Both the position numbers and the translations under genes were made by a program. Shown piece by piece: positions 32,443-41,708 of a stretch of 64,000 bases of DNA. The stretch covers positions 620,001 through 684,000 of the forward strand of contig NZ_CP081150.1 in the NCBI RefSeq assembly GCF_019665765.1. Direction: 5' to 3'. Under the pieces are notes generated by a model, which saw only the letters and a program-made list of their open reading frames with translations, did not search any database and was not told the DNA's origin. This stretch comes from Deefgea tanakiae (lineage in GTDB: Bacteria; Pseudomonadota; Gammaproteobacteria; Burkholderiales; Chitinibacteraceae). Within the stretch, counting starts at the first letter, position 1. Each line of letters starts with the position of its first letter.

Positions 32443-34776
32443 ATGCTCAGTCGATATCTACTTTTTATTGCCTGTTTTGTGCTGGGGGTGATTGCCCTGC
32501 AGCAACAAGCGAGTTTGCCCGCGTGGTGGTGGGCCGTGTCGAGTGCGGGCGCTGCGCTTTTGTTGGCACAAATTCGATATTTTAAATTTCAATGGCTACT
32601 GCACTATTTCTTCATTGCACTGCTGGCTATCAGTTTGGGATTTGCATGGGCGCAATGGCGCGCTGAACTTCGGATGGCGCAGCGGATTCCGATGAGTCTT
32701 GTTGGCCAAACGCTGTGGGTTGAGGGGTATATCAGTGATTTGCCACAGGACAGCCGTTTTGGCCCGCGCTTTGTGTTGACCCCAGAGCAGCCGATTGCGA
32801 ATGGCTGGCAGCCGCAGCGCATTCAAGTGAACGCCAATCTGAAACACGGCCAATTTAGTGCGGGTGAGCGTTTGCGCTTGCAGCTTAAACTTAAGCCAAT
32901 TCATGGCGCGGTTAACCCCGCGGGTTTTGATTTGGAAAGTTGGTTTTTACAGCAGAATATTGCAGCGGTGGGCAGTGCTAAATCCGTGGAACGATTGAAT
33001 GAGTTTGCAAATGTAGCTTGGTTAGTGAGGATACGCGCGGCATTGCGCCAGCGAATCGTTCGAGCTTTACCTGATGCGCCATATCAAGGCGTTATTGTTG
33101 CTCTGACCATCGGTGATCAAGGTGGGATTCCCAAGGCGCAGTGGCAGCGCTTTGCGCAGACTGGAATTACCCACCTGATCAGTATTTCTGGCTTGCACAT
33201 TACGTTGTTGGCGGCGTTTTCGGCGAGTGCTGTGCTGTTTGTGTGGCGGCGCATCCCGCAATTGGCGCAGCGTTTTGCGGCGCAACGTGCCGCACTGATA
33301 GCAGGCGTGTTGGCCGCCTTGGTGTATAGCCTGCTGGCGGGGATGGCCGTGCCGACCCAGCGCACGGTCTTGATGCTCTTGGTGGCAGCGCTGTGTTTGT
33401 GGCGCGCCAAACCGATGGCCAAAAGTGCGATCTGGGCTGGTGCGCTGATGGCCGTGGTGGTGTTTGATCCGTTTGCTGTGTTGTCGGTGGGGTTTTGGCT
33501 GTCGTTTATGGTGGTTGGCTATTTGATTTGGGCGGGCTCCAATCGGATTGGCGACTTGAAGCAATGGCAGCTGTGGGTCGGTACGCAATGGGCGGCCACC
33601 ATCGCCTCGATGCCGATTTTGCTGGTGGTGTTTGGGCAATTTCCCTTGGTGTCACCGTTGGCCAATGCGGTGGCGATTCCCGTGGTGAGTATGCTGGTCA
33701 CTCCGCTGGCTTTGCTCGGTGTGTTGGAGCCCAGCGGCACTTTGTTGCATTGGGCTGAGCGGCTGTTTGCTGGGGTCGATTGGCTGTTGCAATGGTGTTT
33801 AAGCTTGCCGATGATCGATTTGCAGATCAATACACCATCGATGAGTATGTTGCCGCTTGCCATGCTGGGTATTGCCTTGCTCTTATTACCCCGAGGTGTT
33901 CCTGCCCGGTGGCTAGGGTGGGTCATGTTATTGCCGCTGTTTTTTACACCCAAAATAGTTATTCCAGAGAATGTGTTTGTTGCTCAAGTTTTGGATGTAG
34001 GCCAAGGCTTGAGCGTTTTGGTGCAAACAAGAAATCACGCGCTGTTGTTCGATACGGGGCATGTCGCCAATGGTGAGCGGGTGCTATTGCCGGTATTACG
34101 GCAAGCGGGGATACATGCGCTGGATAAACTCATTTTGTCGCACAACGACGCAGATCACATCGGCGCAGCACCGATCTTGCTGGGCCAAGAGGGAGGACGA
34201 GCATTTCCAATTCAGCAAATTATGCATAGCCTGCCACCCTTGCAGCCTCTCTTGGCGACAACAGTCACTCAGCGAGTATGCCAAGCGGGGCAGACATGGC
34301 AATGGGATGGCGTTCAGTTTTCTATGCTTTGGCTGCAGCCTGAATATTCTGCGCGGGATGACAATGCCAAAAGCTGCGTGTTGCGGATTCATAATGCCCA
34401 GCACAGTCTACTGATTCCGGCTGATATTGGACGATTGGAAGAGGGCGAACTGGTCGCTGCAGGTTTGCTTCCTACCGACATCGTGATTGCGCCGCACCAT
34501 GGTAGTAAAACGGCCTCTTCTGAATTGTTGATCCAAACGCTACAACCTCAATACGCCGTGTTCTCGGTAGGATTTATGAATCATTTCCGGCATCCTCATC
34601 CCGATGTAGTGTCTCGTTATGCAGCGGCGGGCAGCAGCCTGCTGCGAACCGACCAAATGGGCGCGATTCGATTTACGGTTGGCGAGCAGATTGAGGTAAA
34701 GCAGCAGCGCGTCATTGCGCCGCGATATTGGTACAATGCGACCACGCCTGCCCTTACTGGAGAAACACCACAATGA
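32443..34776 (+). CDS. comEC: DNA internalization competence protein ComEC/Rec2
   Basis: The 777-residue inner-membrane protein is the DNA channel of natural transformation. It has an N-terminal membrane and OB-fold part (about 1-200), the central Competence domain with many spans (about 210-490; ISISGLHITLLAAF) and a C-terminal metallo-beta-lactamase domain (about 500-760) with LDVGQGLSVLV, LSHNDADHIGAAPILL and IAPHHGSKTASS. The last domain may degrade the non-entering strand. The stop overlaps the MOSC gene start. Confidence 0.93.
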   Translation: MLSRYLLFIACFVLGVIALQQQASLPAWWWAVSSAGAALLLAQIRYFKFQWLLHYFFIALLAISLGFAWAQWRAELRMAQRIPMSLVGQTLWVEGYISDLPQDSRFGPRFVLTPEQPIANGWQPQRIQVNANLKHGQFSAGERLRLQLKLKPIHGAVNPAGFDLESWFLQQNIAAVGSAKSVERLNEFANVAWLVRIRAALRQRIVRALPDAPYQGVIVALTIGDQGGIPKAQWQRFAQTGITHLISISGLHITLLAAFSASAVLFVWRRIPQLAQRFAAQRAALIAGVLAALVYSLLAGMAVPTQRTVLMLLVAALCLWRAKPMAKSAIWAGALMAVVVFDPFAVLSVGFWLSFMVVGYLIWAGSNRIGDLKQWQLWVGTQWAATIASMPILLVVFGQFPLVSPLANAVAIPVVSMLVTPLALLGVLEPSGTLLHWAERLFAGVDWLLQWCLSLPMIDLQINTPSMSMLPLAMLGIALLLLPRGVPARWLGWVMLLPLFFTPKIVIPENVFVAQVLDVGQGLSVLVQTRNHALLFDTGHVANGERVLLPVLRQAGIHALDKLILSHNDADHIGAAPILLGQEGGRAFPIQQIMHSLPPLQPLLATTVTQRVCQAGQTWQWDGVQFSMLWLQPEYSARDDNAKSCVLRIHNAQHSLLIPADIGRLEEGELVAAGLLPTDIVIAPHHGSKTASSELLIQTLQPQYAVFSVGFMNHFRHPHPDVVSRYAAAGSSLLRTDQMGAIRFTVGEQIEVKQQRVIAPRYWYNATTPALTGETPQ

Positions 34777-35567
34777 TGACGCTGTCAGCCATGTATCGTT
34801 ACCCGCTTAAATCATGTCGCGCCCAGCCGTTAACAACGAGCTTACTTTCTGAGCGAGGCTTGCAGTTTGATCGGGAGTGGATGGTGGCAACGGCTGAGGG
34901 CAAATACATTACGGGTCGCACTGAGCCGCGTTTACTTTTGATTTCTGCCGAACCCACAAGTGATGGTCTTTGGCTGAAAGCGCCCAACTGCGTTGACTTA
35001 TTTGTACCGCTAGGCAATTTCACAGAGAGCCACATCGCCGATGTTTGGGAAAACGAATTCTTGGCGCGGCGCGGTGCATTGGCTGCCGATGCGTGGTTGT
35101 CGGCGTATTTAGAGCAGCAAGTGCATTTGATGTGGACGGGGCCAGAGAGCCATCGCCGCGTGAAACATCATCCAGAGATTCCCGTTGGATTTGCCGACAC
35201 ATATCCACTGCTCTTGATTGGCGAAGGCTCGCTACGCGAACTCAATCATCGCGTTGGGCGTGAGATGTCGATGCTGCATTTTCGGCCGAATCTGGTGATT
35301 GCCAATAGCGAGCCATTTGCAGAAGATACTTGGCAACGGATTCGGATTGGTGATGTTGAGTTTCAGCTCGGCAAGCCTTGCGAGCGCTGCATTATGACGA
35401 CTTTAGACCCCGATACCGCAGCAAAATCGCCCGACTCAGAGCCATTACGTAGCCTTGCTAAATTTAGGAAAACTGCAGGTGCGGTGGTGTTTGGACAAAA
35501 TATATTGGCGTTGGGCAGTGGCGAATTACGGCGGGGGATGTCGGTTGAGGTTTTGTCATATGTTTAA
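34773..35567 (+). CDS. MOSC domain-containing protein (YcbX-like)
   Basis: The 264-residue protein has an N-terminal MOSC beta-barrel domain (YRYPLKSCRAQPL) and a C-terminal MOSC domain with the conserved Cys of GKPCERCIMTTLDPDT. Related proteins (YcbX, mARC) bind molybdenum cofactor and reduce N-hydroxylated compounds. The ATG at 34773 overlaps the comEC stop (ATGA) and has GGAGA 9 nt upstream, so it is probably translated from the comEC transcript. Confidence 0.88.
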   Translation: MMTLSAMYRYPLKSCRAQPLTTSLLSERGLQFDREWMVATAEGKYITGRTEPRLLLISAEPTSDGLWLKAPNCVDLFVPLGNFTESHIADVWENEFLARRGALAADAWLSAYLEQQVHLMWTGPESHRRVKHHPEIPVGFADTYPLLLIGEGSLRELNHRVGREMSMLHFRPNLVIANSEPFAEDTWQRIRIGDVEFQLGKPCERCIMTTLDPDTAAKSPDSEPLRSLAKFRKTAGAVVFGQNILALGSGELRRGMSVEVLSYV

Positions 35568-35596
35568 ACTTATCGGTACTCTGAATTAAGCAAGCC

Positions 35597-35866
35597 ATGA
35601 GCGAGCTAAAACAACTCAAAGGCCTCGGCCCCAAAAGCCAAGCAATGCTGGCGCAAGTGGGGATTGTGAGTGTCGAGCAATTTATGGCGACCGATCCCTT
35701 TGTGATCTACGCGCAACTGCACGCGATCATTCCTAATTTATCGCTGAACATGTTGTATGCCATGATGGGTGCGCAGGAGAATGTGCATTGGCAGATGATT
35801 AAGGCAGAACGGAAAATAGAAATTCTGATGCGTTTAGATGATATAGGGCTTGCGCCGCGAACTTAA
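35597..35866 (+). CDS. TfoX C-terminal domain protein
   Basis: An 89-residue protein consisting only of the helical C-terminal domain of TfoX/Sxy regulators: LKGLGPKSQAMLAQVGI is a helix-hairpin-helix-like start, followed by VSVEQFMATDPFVIYAQL and LNMLYAMMGA. Full-length TfoX (about 200 residues) turns on competence genes in gammaproteobacteria; free-standing C-terminal domains are common and uncharacterised. Its place three genes after comEC is suggestive only. Confidence 0.82.
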   Translation: MSELKQLKGLGPKSQAMLAQVGIVSVEQFMATDPFVIYAQLHAIIPNLSLNMLYAMMGAQENVHWQMIKAERKIEILMRLDDIGLAPRT

Positions 35867-35894
35867 ACGCTGGATGATTTCTTAGATTTTATTG

Positions 35895-35943
35895 GTGTAT
35901 TGCCATCAAACTATTGATAAATAAAGCGCAGATCAACATACCT
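35895..35943. repeat. 49-bp intergenic repeat, copy R6
   Basis: It begins GTGTATTGCC and ends ATACCT, exactly 49 bp, 28 nt after the stop of the TfoX-type gene. Its orientation relative to the upstream gene is the opposite of copies R3 and R4. Confidence 0.78.
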
Positions 35944-35974
35944 TTTGATAAATATGACATAGAAGCCGACTGAA

Positions 35975-37051
35975 GTGAAAATTAAATTGAGCAATAAGTT
36001 ATGGTTAGCGTGTGCTGTCGTAGGCTTATTGTTGTTGGGTTTGTTATTGTTGGCTGAGCGACATGAAGTTAAAGCGCAGCAGCAAATTGAGCTCAGTTTC
36101 AAGCATGATCAAAATCAGCTAGTTGGCACGCTGCTATTGCCTGCGGGGCAGGGGCCATTCCCAGTCGTGCTGTTGGTGCATGGCGATGGCCCGCAAACAA
36201 GGGGGGGGGATCGCTACACGCAAATCATCAATGCGTATTTGTCAGCTGGGATTGCTTGTTTTACTTGGGATAAACCGGGTACGGGTGATTCAAGTGGTGA
36301 TTGGTTGCAACAATCGATGCAACACCGAGCTCAGGAAACCCATGTCGCGATGCAAATGTTGGCGCAGCGATCCGATATTCAAGCGCAAAGGATTGGTCTG
36401 CTGGGATTTTCGCAAGCGGGCTGGGTCTTACCTCAGGTGGCCACGATGAATCCTGCCCCTGCTTTTTTAATTACAGTCGGCGCGGCGCTGGAATGGCGGG
36501 CTCAAGGTGAATTTTTTACTTGGCAGCGCTTAATCCGCGCTGGATTAAGTGCGCCAGAAATTGATAAGGCGATTCAATGGCAGCGCGCAGCGCCGCAGCC
36601 GTCAATTTCACTCAGTTTTGCAGAATATAGCCAACAATTTCAAAAGTACTTAGCCGCATTTCCTGCTCCAAATGGCGCCAATACAGCACCGCTTTCTGCT
36701 AAACGTTATCATTTTATCGCGCTCAATATCGAAGCCAATTCCAGTCAGCAACTGGCCGCGTTGCAGATCCCATTATTGGCGATTTGGGGGCAAGATGATT
36801 TGAATGTTGATGCAAAGGCGAATGCACAAACGTTTGCAGCTTTGCTAAATGTAAAGAACAATTCAAAACACCAAGCTGTAGTTGTTCCCCAAGCGGATCA
36901 CACGATGCTGAACTCGTCGGTTTTTAGCATGCAATTGTCAAGTGAGTGGACGTGGTGGATGACTGTACGGTACTTCATCGCGGCGGATGGCGCATTCGCC
37001 CCTGCTTTTTTACCGCTGATCGTGGATTGGGCTAAAAAGCATTCTGCTTAG
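35975..37051 (+). CDS. alpha/beta hydrolase with N-terminal membrane anchor or signal
   Basis: The 358-residue protein starts at GTG with a hydrophobic segment (LACAVVGLLLLGLLLL) that is either a signal peptide or an anchor. The hydrolase fold has LLVHGDGPQTRGGDRY, the nucleophile elbow GLLGFSQAGW, the acid in WGQDDLNVD and the His in PQADHTML. This resembles serine hydrolases of the dienelactone or S9 type. The substrate is unknown; the location is probably periplasmic. Confidence 0.82.
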   Translation: MKIKLSNKLWLACAVVGLLLLGLLLLAERHEVKAQQQIELSFKHDQNQLVGTLLLPAGQGPFPVVLLVHGDGPQTRGGDRYTQIINAYLSAGIACFTWDKPGTGDSSGDWLQQSMQHRAQETHVAMQMLAQRSDIQAQRIGLLGFSQAGWVLPQVATMNPAPAFLITVGAALEWRAQGEFFTWQRLIRAGLSAPEIDKAIQWQRAAPQPSISLSFAEYSQQFQKYLAAFPAPNGANTAPLSAKRYHFIALNIEANSSQQLAALQIPLLAIWGQDDLNVDAKANAQTFAALLNVKNNSKHQAVVVPQADHTMLNSSVFSMQLSSEWTWWMTVRYFIAADGAFAPAFLPLIVDWAKKHSA

Positions 37052-37217
37052 TTTTTCGTGGCTCAAATGCGGCCAATACGGCGAAAATAAACCTCATTGT
37101 ATATTTGTTGGCTGATGACCTTGGCTTGCAACTGGTCATGATCTTGCTCAAACTCTTACGTAAAAAATCAGCGTAGTCTGTACTCATACCGTTTCAATTT
37201 TTGATGAGGGCAATATC

Positions 37218-38369
37218 ATGACAACGACTGCTTTTTTTATTCCAAGTGTGAATTTAATGGGGGCGGGCTGCCTAGTTGACGCAGCGAAAACGATTCAGAG
37301 TTATGGCTTTAAAAAAGCGCTGTTGGTCACGGATGCACCGCTAGTCAAAATCGGTGTAGTGCAACGGGTGACTGATTTACTCAGTAGCCAAGGCGTGGCC
37401 AGCGTGGTGTTTGATGGCGTTCATCCTAATCCAACCACCGCCAATGTCGCAGCCGGTTTGGCTTTATTGCAAGCCAATGGTTGTGACTGTGTGATTTCAC
37501 TCGGCGGCGGCTCGCCGCATGATTGCGCGAAAGGTATTGCGCTGGTCGCCGTGAATGGTGGTGAAATTAAAGACTACGAAGGTTTGGATCGTTCAGCCAA
37601 GCCGCAATTGCCGCTGATTGCAATCAACACCACGGCAGGTACTGCCAGTGAAATGACGCGCTTTTGCATCATCACCGATGAATCACGCCATGTAAAAATG
37701 GCGATTGTCGATAAACACACCACGCCAATTTTGTCGGTGAATGACCCCGATTTAATGCTGTTAAAACCGGCGGGTCTTACTGCTGCAACGGGGATGGATG
37801 CCTTAACGCATGCGGTGGAAGCTTATGTTTCGACTGCCGCCACGCCGATTACCGATGCTTGCGCATTAAAAGCGGTGGAAATCATCAGCCAATCTTTGCG
37901 TCAAGCGGTAAGCCATGGCGACGATATCGCCGCACGTGAGCAAATGGCCTATGCGCAATTTTTAGCTGGGATGGCGTTCAATAATGCTTCGCTTGGCTAT
38001 GTGCATGCGATGGCACATCAATTGGGCGGTTTTTATGATTTACCCCATGGTGTGTGTAACGCGATCTTGTTACCGCATGTTCAGGCGTACAACAAGCAAG
38101 TGTCGGCCAAGCGTTTAGGCGATATCGCCCGTGCAATGGGTGAAACAACAGCAGGTTTGAGCGATGATGCTGCTGCTGATGTGTGTTTGGCTGCGATTCG
38201 CAAGTTGTCGGTGGATGTAGGTATTCCAACAGGTGTGGCGCAATTGGGCGCGAAAGAGGAAGATATTCCGACGCTAGCGACCAACGCATTGAAAGATGCG
38301 TGTGGCCTGACCAACCCTAAGCAGCCTACCTTTGATGAAGTCTGCGCAATTTATCGCGCTGCAATGTAA
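37218..38369 (+). CDS. iron-containing alcohol dehydrogenase (YiaY/AdhB type)
   Basis: The 383-residue group III dehydrogenase has the NAD-binding [27 protein letters not shown] and the iron ligands in [15 protein letters not shown] and [20 protein letters not shown]. Enzymes of this class interconvert primary alcohols and aldehydes with NAD. It is monocistronic: a terminator follows 57 bp after its stop. GAGGGC is the ribosome-binding site. Confidence 0.9.
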   Translation: MTTTAFFIPSVNLMGAGCLVDAAKTIQSYGFKKALLVTDAPLVKIGVVQRVTDLLSSQGVASVVFDGVHPNPTTANVAAGLALLQANGCDCVISLGGGSPHDCAKGIALVAVNGGEIKDYEGLDRSAKPQLPLIAINTTAGTASEMTRFCIITDESRHVKMAIVDKHTTPILSVNDPDLMLLKPAGLTAATGMDALTHAVEAYVSTAATPITDACALKAVEIISQSLRQAVSHGDDIAAREQMAYAQFLAGMAFNNASLGYVHAMAHQLGGFYDLPHGVCNAILLPHVQAYNKQVSAKRLGDIARAMGETTAGLSDDAAADVCLAAIRKLSVDVGIPTGVAQLGAKEEDIPTLATNALKDACGLTNPKQPTFDEVCAIYRAAM

Positions 38370-38425
38370 TTGAACTTATGAAATTGAAAAAGCCACTTTG
38401 AATTAAAGCGGCTCAGACAGCTGAC

Positions 38426-38452
38426 AAAGCCCTCCCAATTTGGAGGGCTTTT
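38426..38452 (+). terminator. Terminator after the alcohol dehydrogenase gene
   Basis: A perfect 10-bp stem (38426-38435 with 38442-38451, loop CAATTT) followed by TTTT. Confidence 0.9.
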
Positions 38453-38489
38453 GATTAGACATATACTCAAGCCTACATCCCAATCTAAC

Positions 38490-38640
38490 ATGAAATCGAA
38501 ATGGTCCACCCCAGCCTCGATCCGGTTTTTCATCAAAATGCGGTTTATCGGCTATCTGTTTGGCATTCGCTTCGAACGCTAAATCGTGTGCGAGATTAAG
38601 GTCCCTGATGCGCCAAATTGGCCTAAAAAGTGGCCACTGG
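38490..38640 (+). pseudogene. Decayed IS transposase fragment (IS1182/IS5-like)
   Basis: The frame starting at 38490 reads STPASIRFFIKMRFIGYLFG then IRFER, an in-frame stop at 38580, and then IVCEIKV. This closely follows the N-terminal transposase stretch of IS1182-type elements, usually of the form F-K-M-L-x-x-G-Y-L-F-G-I-R-S-E-R-x-L-x-x-E-I. The frame decays after about 40 codons and no complete transposase or clear terminal repeats remain. It is therefore a relic in the 469-bp gap between adh and flgB. Confidence 0.55.
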
Positions 38641-38766
38641 AGCCGATACGCATTAAATTGACGTTGAGAGTGAGTTTGGGGGGGGCAATAGAGTAAGTGG
38701 TGCGTTGTCCGACATCTTGTGAAGGCAAAAACCCGGTCAAAAAAGACGAAGTTTGTCATCAATCTG

Positions 38767-38790
38767 AGCCAAGCCTAGCTTGGCTTTTTT
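38767..38790 (+). terminator. Terminator just upstream of the flgB promoter
   Basis: Stem AGCCAAGC/GCTTGGCT (38767-38774 with 38778-38785) and five T residues insulate the flagellar promoter from upstream transcription. Confidence 0.82.
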
Positions 38791-38792
38791 GT

Positions 38793-38809
38793 TGGCACGT
38801 TTCCTGCTT
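38793..38809 (+). promoter_or_regulatory. Sigma-54 promoter of the flgB operon
   Basis: TGGCACG (38793-38799) and CTGCTT carry the invariant GG and GC with exactly 10 bp between them, the -24/-12 spacing of RpoN promoters. The predicted start lies about 20 bp before the flgB ATG. It implies control by a flagellar enhancer-binding protein such as FlrC or FleR, encoded elsewhere. Confidence 0.85.
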
Positions 38810-38838
38810 ATTGAAAGTCACCACTCTGGAGTTTGACT

Positions 38839-39243
38839 ATGCTAGGCCGTCTCGACGTCTATTTTCGTAACCAAGAAACCGCACTCAAGTTGCGAGGCCA
38901 TCGCCAAGAAATCTTGGGTTCCAATATTGCGAATGCAGATACACCCAACTACAAAGCGCGCGATATTGATTTCAAAGCTGCGTTTGATACCGCCCGGGCT
39001 GTTAATCCAAGTCAATCACTCAAATCGACCAACACACGTCATCTGCAGCCCTCTGGCGCGGTTGATTTATTTGAGCCGAGTTTGAAATTTCGTAATGAGC
39101 AACAGCCGTCGATTGATGGCAATACCGTTGATATGAATACCGAGATGAAGGAATTCACCGATAACGCGATTCGCTATCAAGCTGCGGTCACCTTTTTCAC
39201 TCGCCGAATTGAAAGCATGAAAACCGCGCTAACAGGTCAATAA
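38839..39243 (+). CDS. flgB: flagellar basal-body rod protein FlgB
   Basis: The 134-residue proximal rod protein has the N-terminal rod motif [22 protein letters not shown] and the C-terminal heptad region [20 protein letters not shown], both needed for coiled-coil packing in the rod. The ATG at 38839 lies 7 nt after GGAG. It heads the flgBCDEFGHI run behind the sigma-54 site. Confidence 0.95.
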   Translation: MLGRLDVYFRNQETALKLRGHRQEILGSNIANADTPNYKARDIDFKAAFDTARAVNPSQSLKSTNTRHLQPSGAVDLFEPSLKFRNEQQPSIDGNTVDMNTEMKEFTDNAIRYQAAVTFFTRRIESMKTALTGQ

Positions 39244-39254
39244 GGAAAATCAAA

Positions 39255-39668
39255 ATGTCATTGTTTCGTGTGTTTGATGTGGCTTCGTCAGCAATGAATG
39301 CGCAATCTGCGCGTTTGAATGTTGTGGCGAGTAATTTGGCTAATGCTGAGTCAGTGACTAGTTCAAATGGTCAGCCGTATCGAGCTAAACAGGTTGTATT
39401 TCAAGCTTCGCCAGTCAATACCCATTCTAAATCTGCTATCGGAGTCAAAGTGGCTGGCGTCATTGAAGATCAAGCGCCACCGCGTTTGGTGTATGACCCC
39501 AAGAGCCCGTTTGCTGATGCGAATGGCTATATTGCGATGCCGAATGTGAGTGTGGTCGAAGAAATGACCAATATGATTTCAGCGTCGCGTGGTTATCAAA
39601 CGAATGTGGATGTTATGAACACCGCCAAAACATTACTGATGCGTACGTTGAGCATTGGTCAGGCTTAA
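39255..39668 (+). CDS. flgC: flagellar basal-body rod protein FlgC
   Basis: The 137-residue rod protein has the N-terminal [16 protein letters not shown] motif and the C-terminal [19 protein letters not shown] motif shared by rod and hook proteins. It follows flgB by 11 bp. Exported by the flagellar type III system without a cleaved signal. Confidence 0.95.
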   Translation: MSLFRVFDVASSAMNAQSARLNVVASNLANAESVTSSNGQPYRAKQVVFQASPVNTHSKSAIGVKVAGVIEDQAPPRLVYDPKSPFADANGYIAMPNVSVVEEMTNMISASRGYQTNVDVMNTAKTLLMRTLSIGQA

Positions 39669-39679
39669 GGAGTTTTATC

Positions 39680-40366
39680 ATGGCAACGATCGGTAATAAT
39701 TTTGATTACACCTCGCTCAATACCAAAAAAACGGCGAATCGTACTGAGGCTGAAAAACAGCAAGATACCTTTATGAAATTGCTAGTGAAGCAATTGCAAA
39801 CGCAAGACCCAATGAATCCAATGGACAATGCGCAAACAACCAGCCAGATGGCACAAATTAATACCGTAACTGGCATTGGTAAATTGAATGAAACGATGAA
39901 TCAAATGCAATCACTGTACGCCGGCACGCAAGTGATGCAGGCGGCAGGCTTGATCGGCAAAGAAGTCCTCACCCCCGGCAATGGTTTCCGCTTTGATGGT
40001 ACGACCAAGGCAGATTTACGCGTGAGTATTCCTGAAGGTGCTAGTGACGTGATGCTGAGTGTATTTAATAAAGACGGTACCGAAGTGGCAAAAATTCCTG
40101 CCAATAGCTCACAACCAGGTTTAGCGCAGCTGGAATGGGATGGCAAAAAAGCCGATGGCAGCGTGCTTCCAGCAGGAGATTATACGGTTGCTGCCAAAGG
40201 CCAAAAAGATGGCAAGGAAATTGCTTTAGACACGGTGACTTGGCAAGTGGCGAAATCTGTTGAATTTGGTAGCAGTGGTGTTGGCGTGTATTTGGCCAAT
40301 GGCGGTAAAACGGGTTTTGGTGATGTGATTCAAATTCGCTCAGCCAGCGGCAGCACAAACGCATAA
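39680..40366 (+). CDS. flgD: flagellar hook assembly protein FlgD
   Basis: The 228-residue hook cap has the N-terminal segment QDTFMKLLVKQLQTQDPMNP typical of FlgD, then the FLN-like and tudor-like cap domain (about 85-220; WDGKKADGSVLPAGDYT). It guides FlgE polymerisation and is shed when the hook is complete. Confidence 0.95.
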   Translation: MATIGNNFDYTSLNTKKTANRTEAEKQQDTFMKLLVKQLQTQDPMNPMDNAQTTSQMAQINTVTGIGKLNETMNQMQSLYAGTQVMQAAGLIGKEVLTPGNGFRFDGTTKADLRVSIPEGASDVMLSVFNKDGTEVAKIPANSSQPGLAQLEWDGKKADGSVLPAGDYTVAAKGQKDGKEIALDTVTWQVAKSVEFGSSGVGVYLANGGKTGFGDVIQIRSASGSTNA

Positions 40367-40382
40367 CGATTAGGGGAATATC

Positions 40383-41699
40383 ATGGGTTTTCAACAAGGC
40401 TTGAGTGGTTTAGGTGCTTCGGCAAAAAGTCTCGATGTGATTGGTAATAATGTTGCGAACACAAGCACGGTGGGGTTTAAAGGTTCACGTGCTGAATTTT
40501 CTGATATTTATGCGAGTACATTTGGCTCTTCTAGCAATATCGCTGGTATTGGTGCAAAAAATCAGACTATTGCTCAGCAGTTTGGGCAGGGTAATACTAC
40601 ATCGACCAATAGTCCGCTTGATATTGCGATTACTGGAAATGGTTTTTTTCGGATGCAAGATCCGACTGGGACGATTAGCTATGCGCGTAACGGCCAGTTT
40701 CAGTTGGATAAAAATGGATATATTGTAAATAACACGCAGTTTTTGACTGGTTGGCCGGTCGATCAAGGTACTGGTCAGGTTTTAGCAGGCTCAACACCGC
40801 AACCGATTCAACTTCAATTCTCAAATATCGGGGCGCGACCAACGGGTGGTTCTGGTGTCACTGGCGCGGGTTTAAATCTAGGCCTGAATTTAAATGCCAA
40901 CGACAAAGTAATCCCTGCAACGACTTTGTTTTCATCGACAGATCCAACAACTTATAACTACTCAACGTCGGCTACTGTGTTCGATTCTTTGGGTGGCACC
41001 CATACACAAACCTTCTATTTTCGCAGAGATGTTCCTCCTGCCGTGCCAACTGTCCCGCCAACGAGTACATGGACGATTCGATATGCTCTAGATGGCAAAG
41101 ATGTGAATGCCAATGGTACTTTAGGTGCACAAGTACCAGCTGTTGCCCCTTTATCGACAGGGCTTACTTTTGACGCTAATGGCCGACCGATTGGTTTGCC
41201 AGTTGGAGGTTCAACGTTTAATGTTTCCGCCGCGACACTAAATAACGGCTCCAATGGATTGAATTTTCAAATGTTTTTTGATAAATCCACTCAATTTGGT
41301 AGCCCATATTCCGTTAGTTCATTAACCCAAGATGGTTATACCGACGGTATTTTGACGGGTATTTCTGTGAATAAAGACGGTATGGTGCAAGGGCGCTATT
41401 CGAATGGCCAAACGCGAAATGTTGCGCAAGTTGTTCTGTCTTCATTTACCAATGTGCAAGGTTTACAGCCGCTCGGTGATAATCGCTGGGCTGAGTCTTC
41501 CTCTTCTGGCCAACCGTTAACTAATGCGCCCGGTTCAGGTAGTACGGGGGCATTGCAATCTGCTGCAGTAGAAGATTCAAATGTCGATTTAACGAGCGAA
41601 TTGGTGAACTTAATCACCGCTCAACGTAATTACCAAGCCAACTCACAAACGATTAAAGCGCAGGATACCATTTTGCAAACCATCGTTAACTTGCGTTAA
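40383..41699 (+). CDS. flgE: flagellar hook protein FlgE
   Basis: The 438-residue hook subunit starts with FQQGLSGLGASAKSLDVIG and NNVANTSTVGFK, and ends with the D0 helix VNLITAQRNYQANSQTIKA. The surface domains lie between (about 150-370). Length is close to the E. coli protein (402 residues). Confidence 0.95.
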   Translation: MGFQQGLSGLGASAKSLDVIGNNVANTSTVGFKGSRAEFSDIYASTFGSSSNIAGIGAKNQTIAQQFGQGNTTSTNSPLDIAITGNGFFRMQDPTGTISYARNGQFQLDKNGYIVNNTQFLTGWPVDQGTGQVLAGSTPQPIQLQFSNIGARPTGGSGVTGAGLNLGLNLNANDKVIPATTLFSSTDPTTYNYSTSATVFDSLGGTHTQTFYFRRDVPPAVPTVPPTSTWTIRYALDGKDVNANGTLGAQVPAVAPLSTGLTFDANGRPIGLPVGGSTFNVSAATLNNGSNGLNFQMFFDKSTQFGSPYSVSSLTQDGYTDGILTGISVNKDGMVQGRYSNGQTRNVAQVVLSSFTNVQGLQPLGDNRWAESSSSGQPLTNAPGSGSTGALQSAAVEDSNVDLTSELVNLITAQRNYQANSQTIKAQDTILQTIVNLR

Positions 41700-41708
41700 T
41701 AGGCTGAT

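Noticed and set aside
33067-33639. Long frame on the minus strand inside comEC
   Set aside because: Low-complexity His/Gln/Arg-rich translation typical of an antisense shadow of a membrane-protein gene.
38403-38762. 119-codon minus-strand frame upstream of flgB
   Set aside because: Unusual composition, no ribosome-binding site, and it overlaps a terminator and the plus-strand transposase relic.
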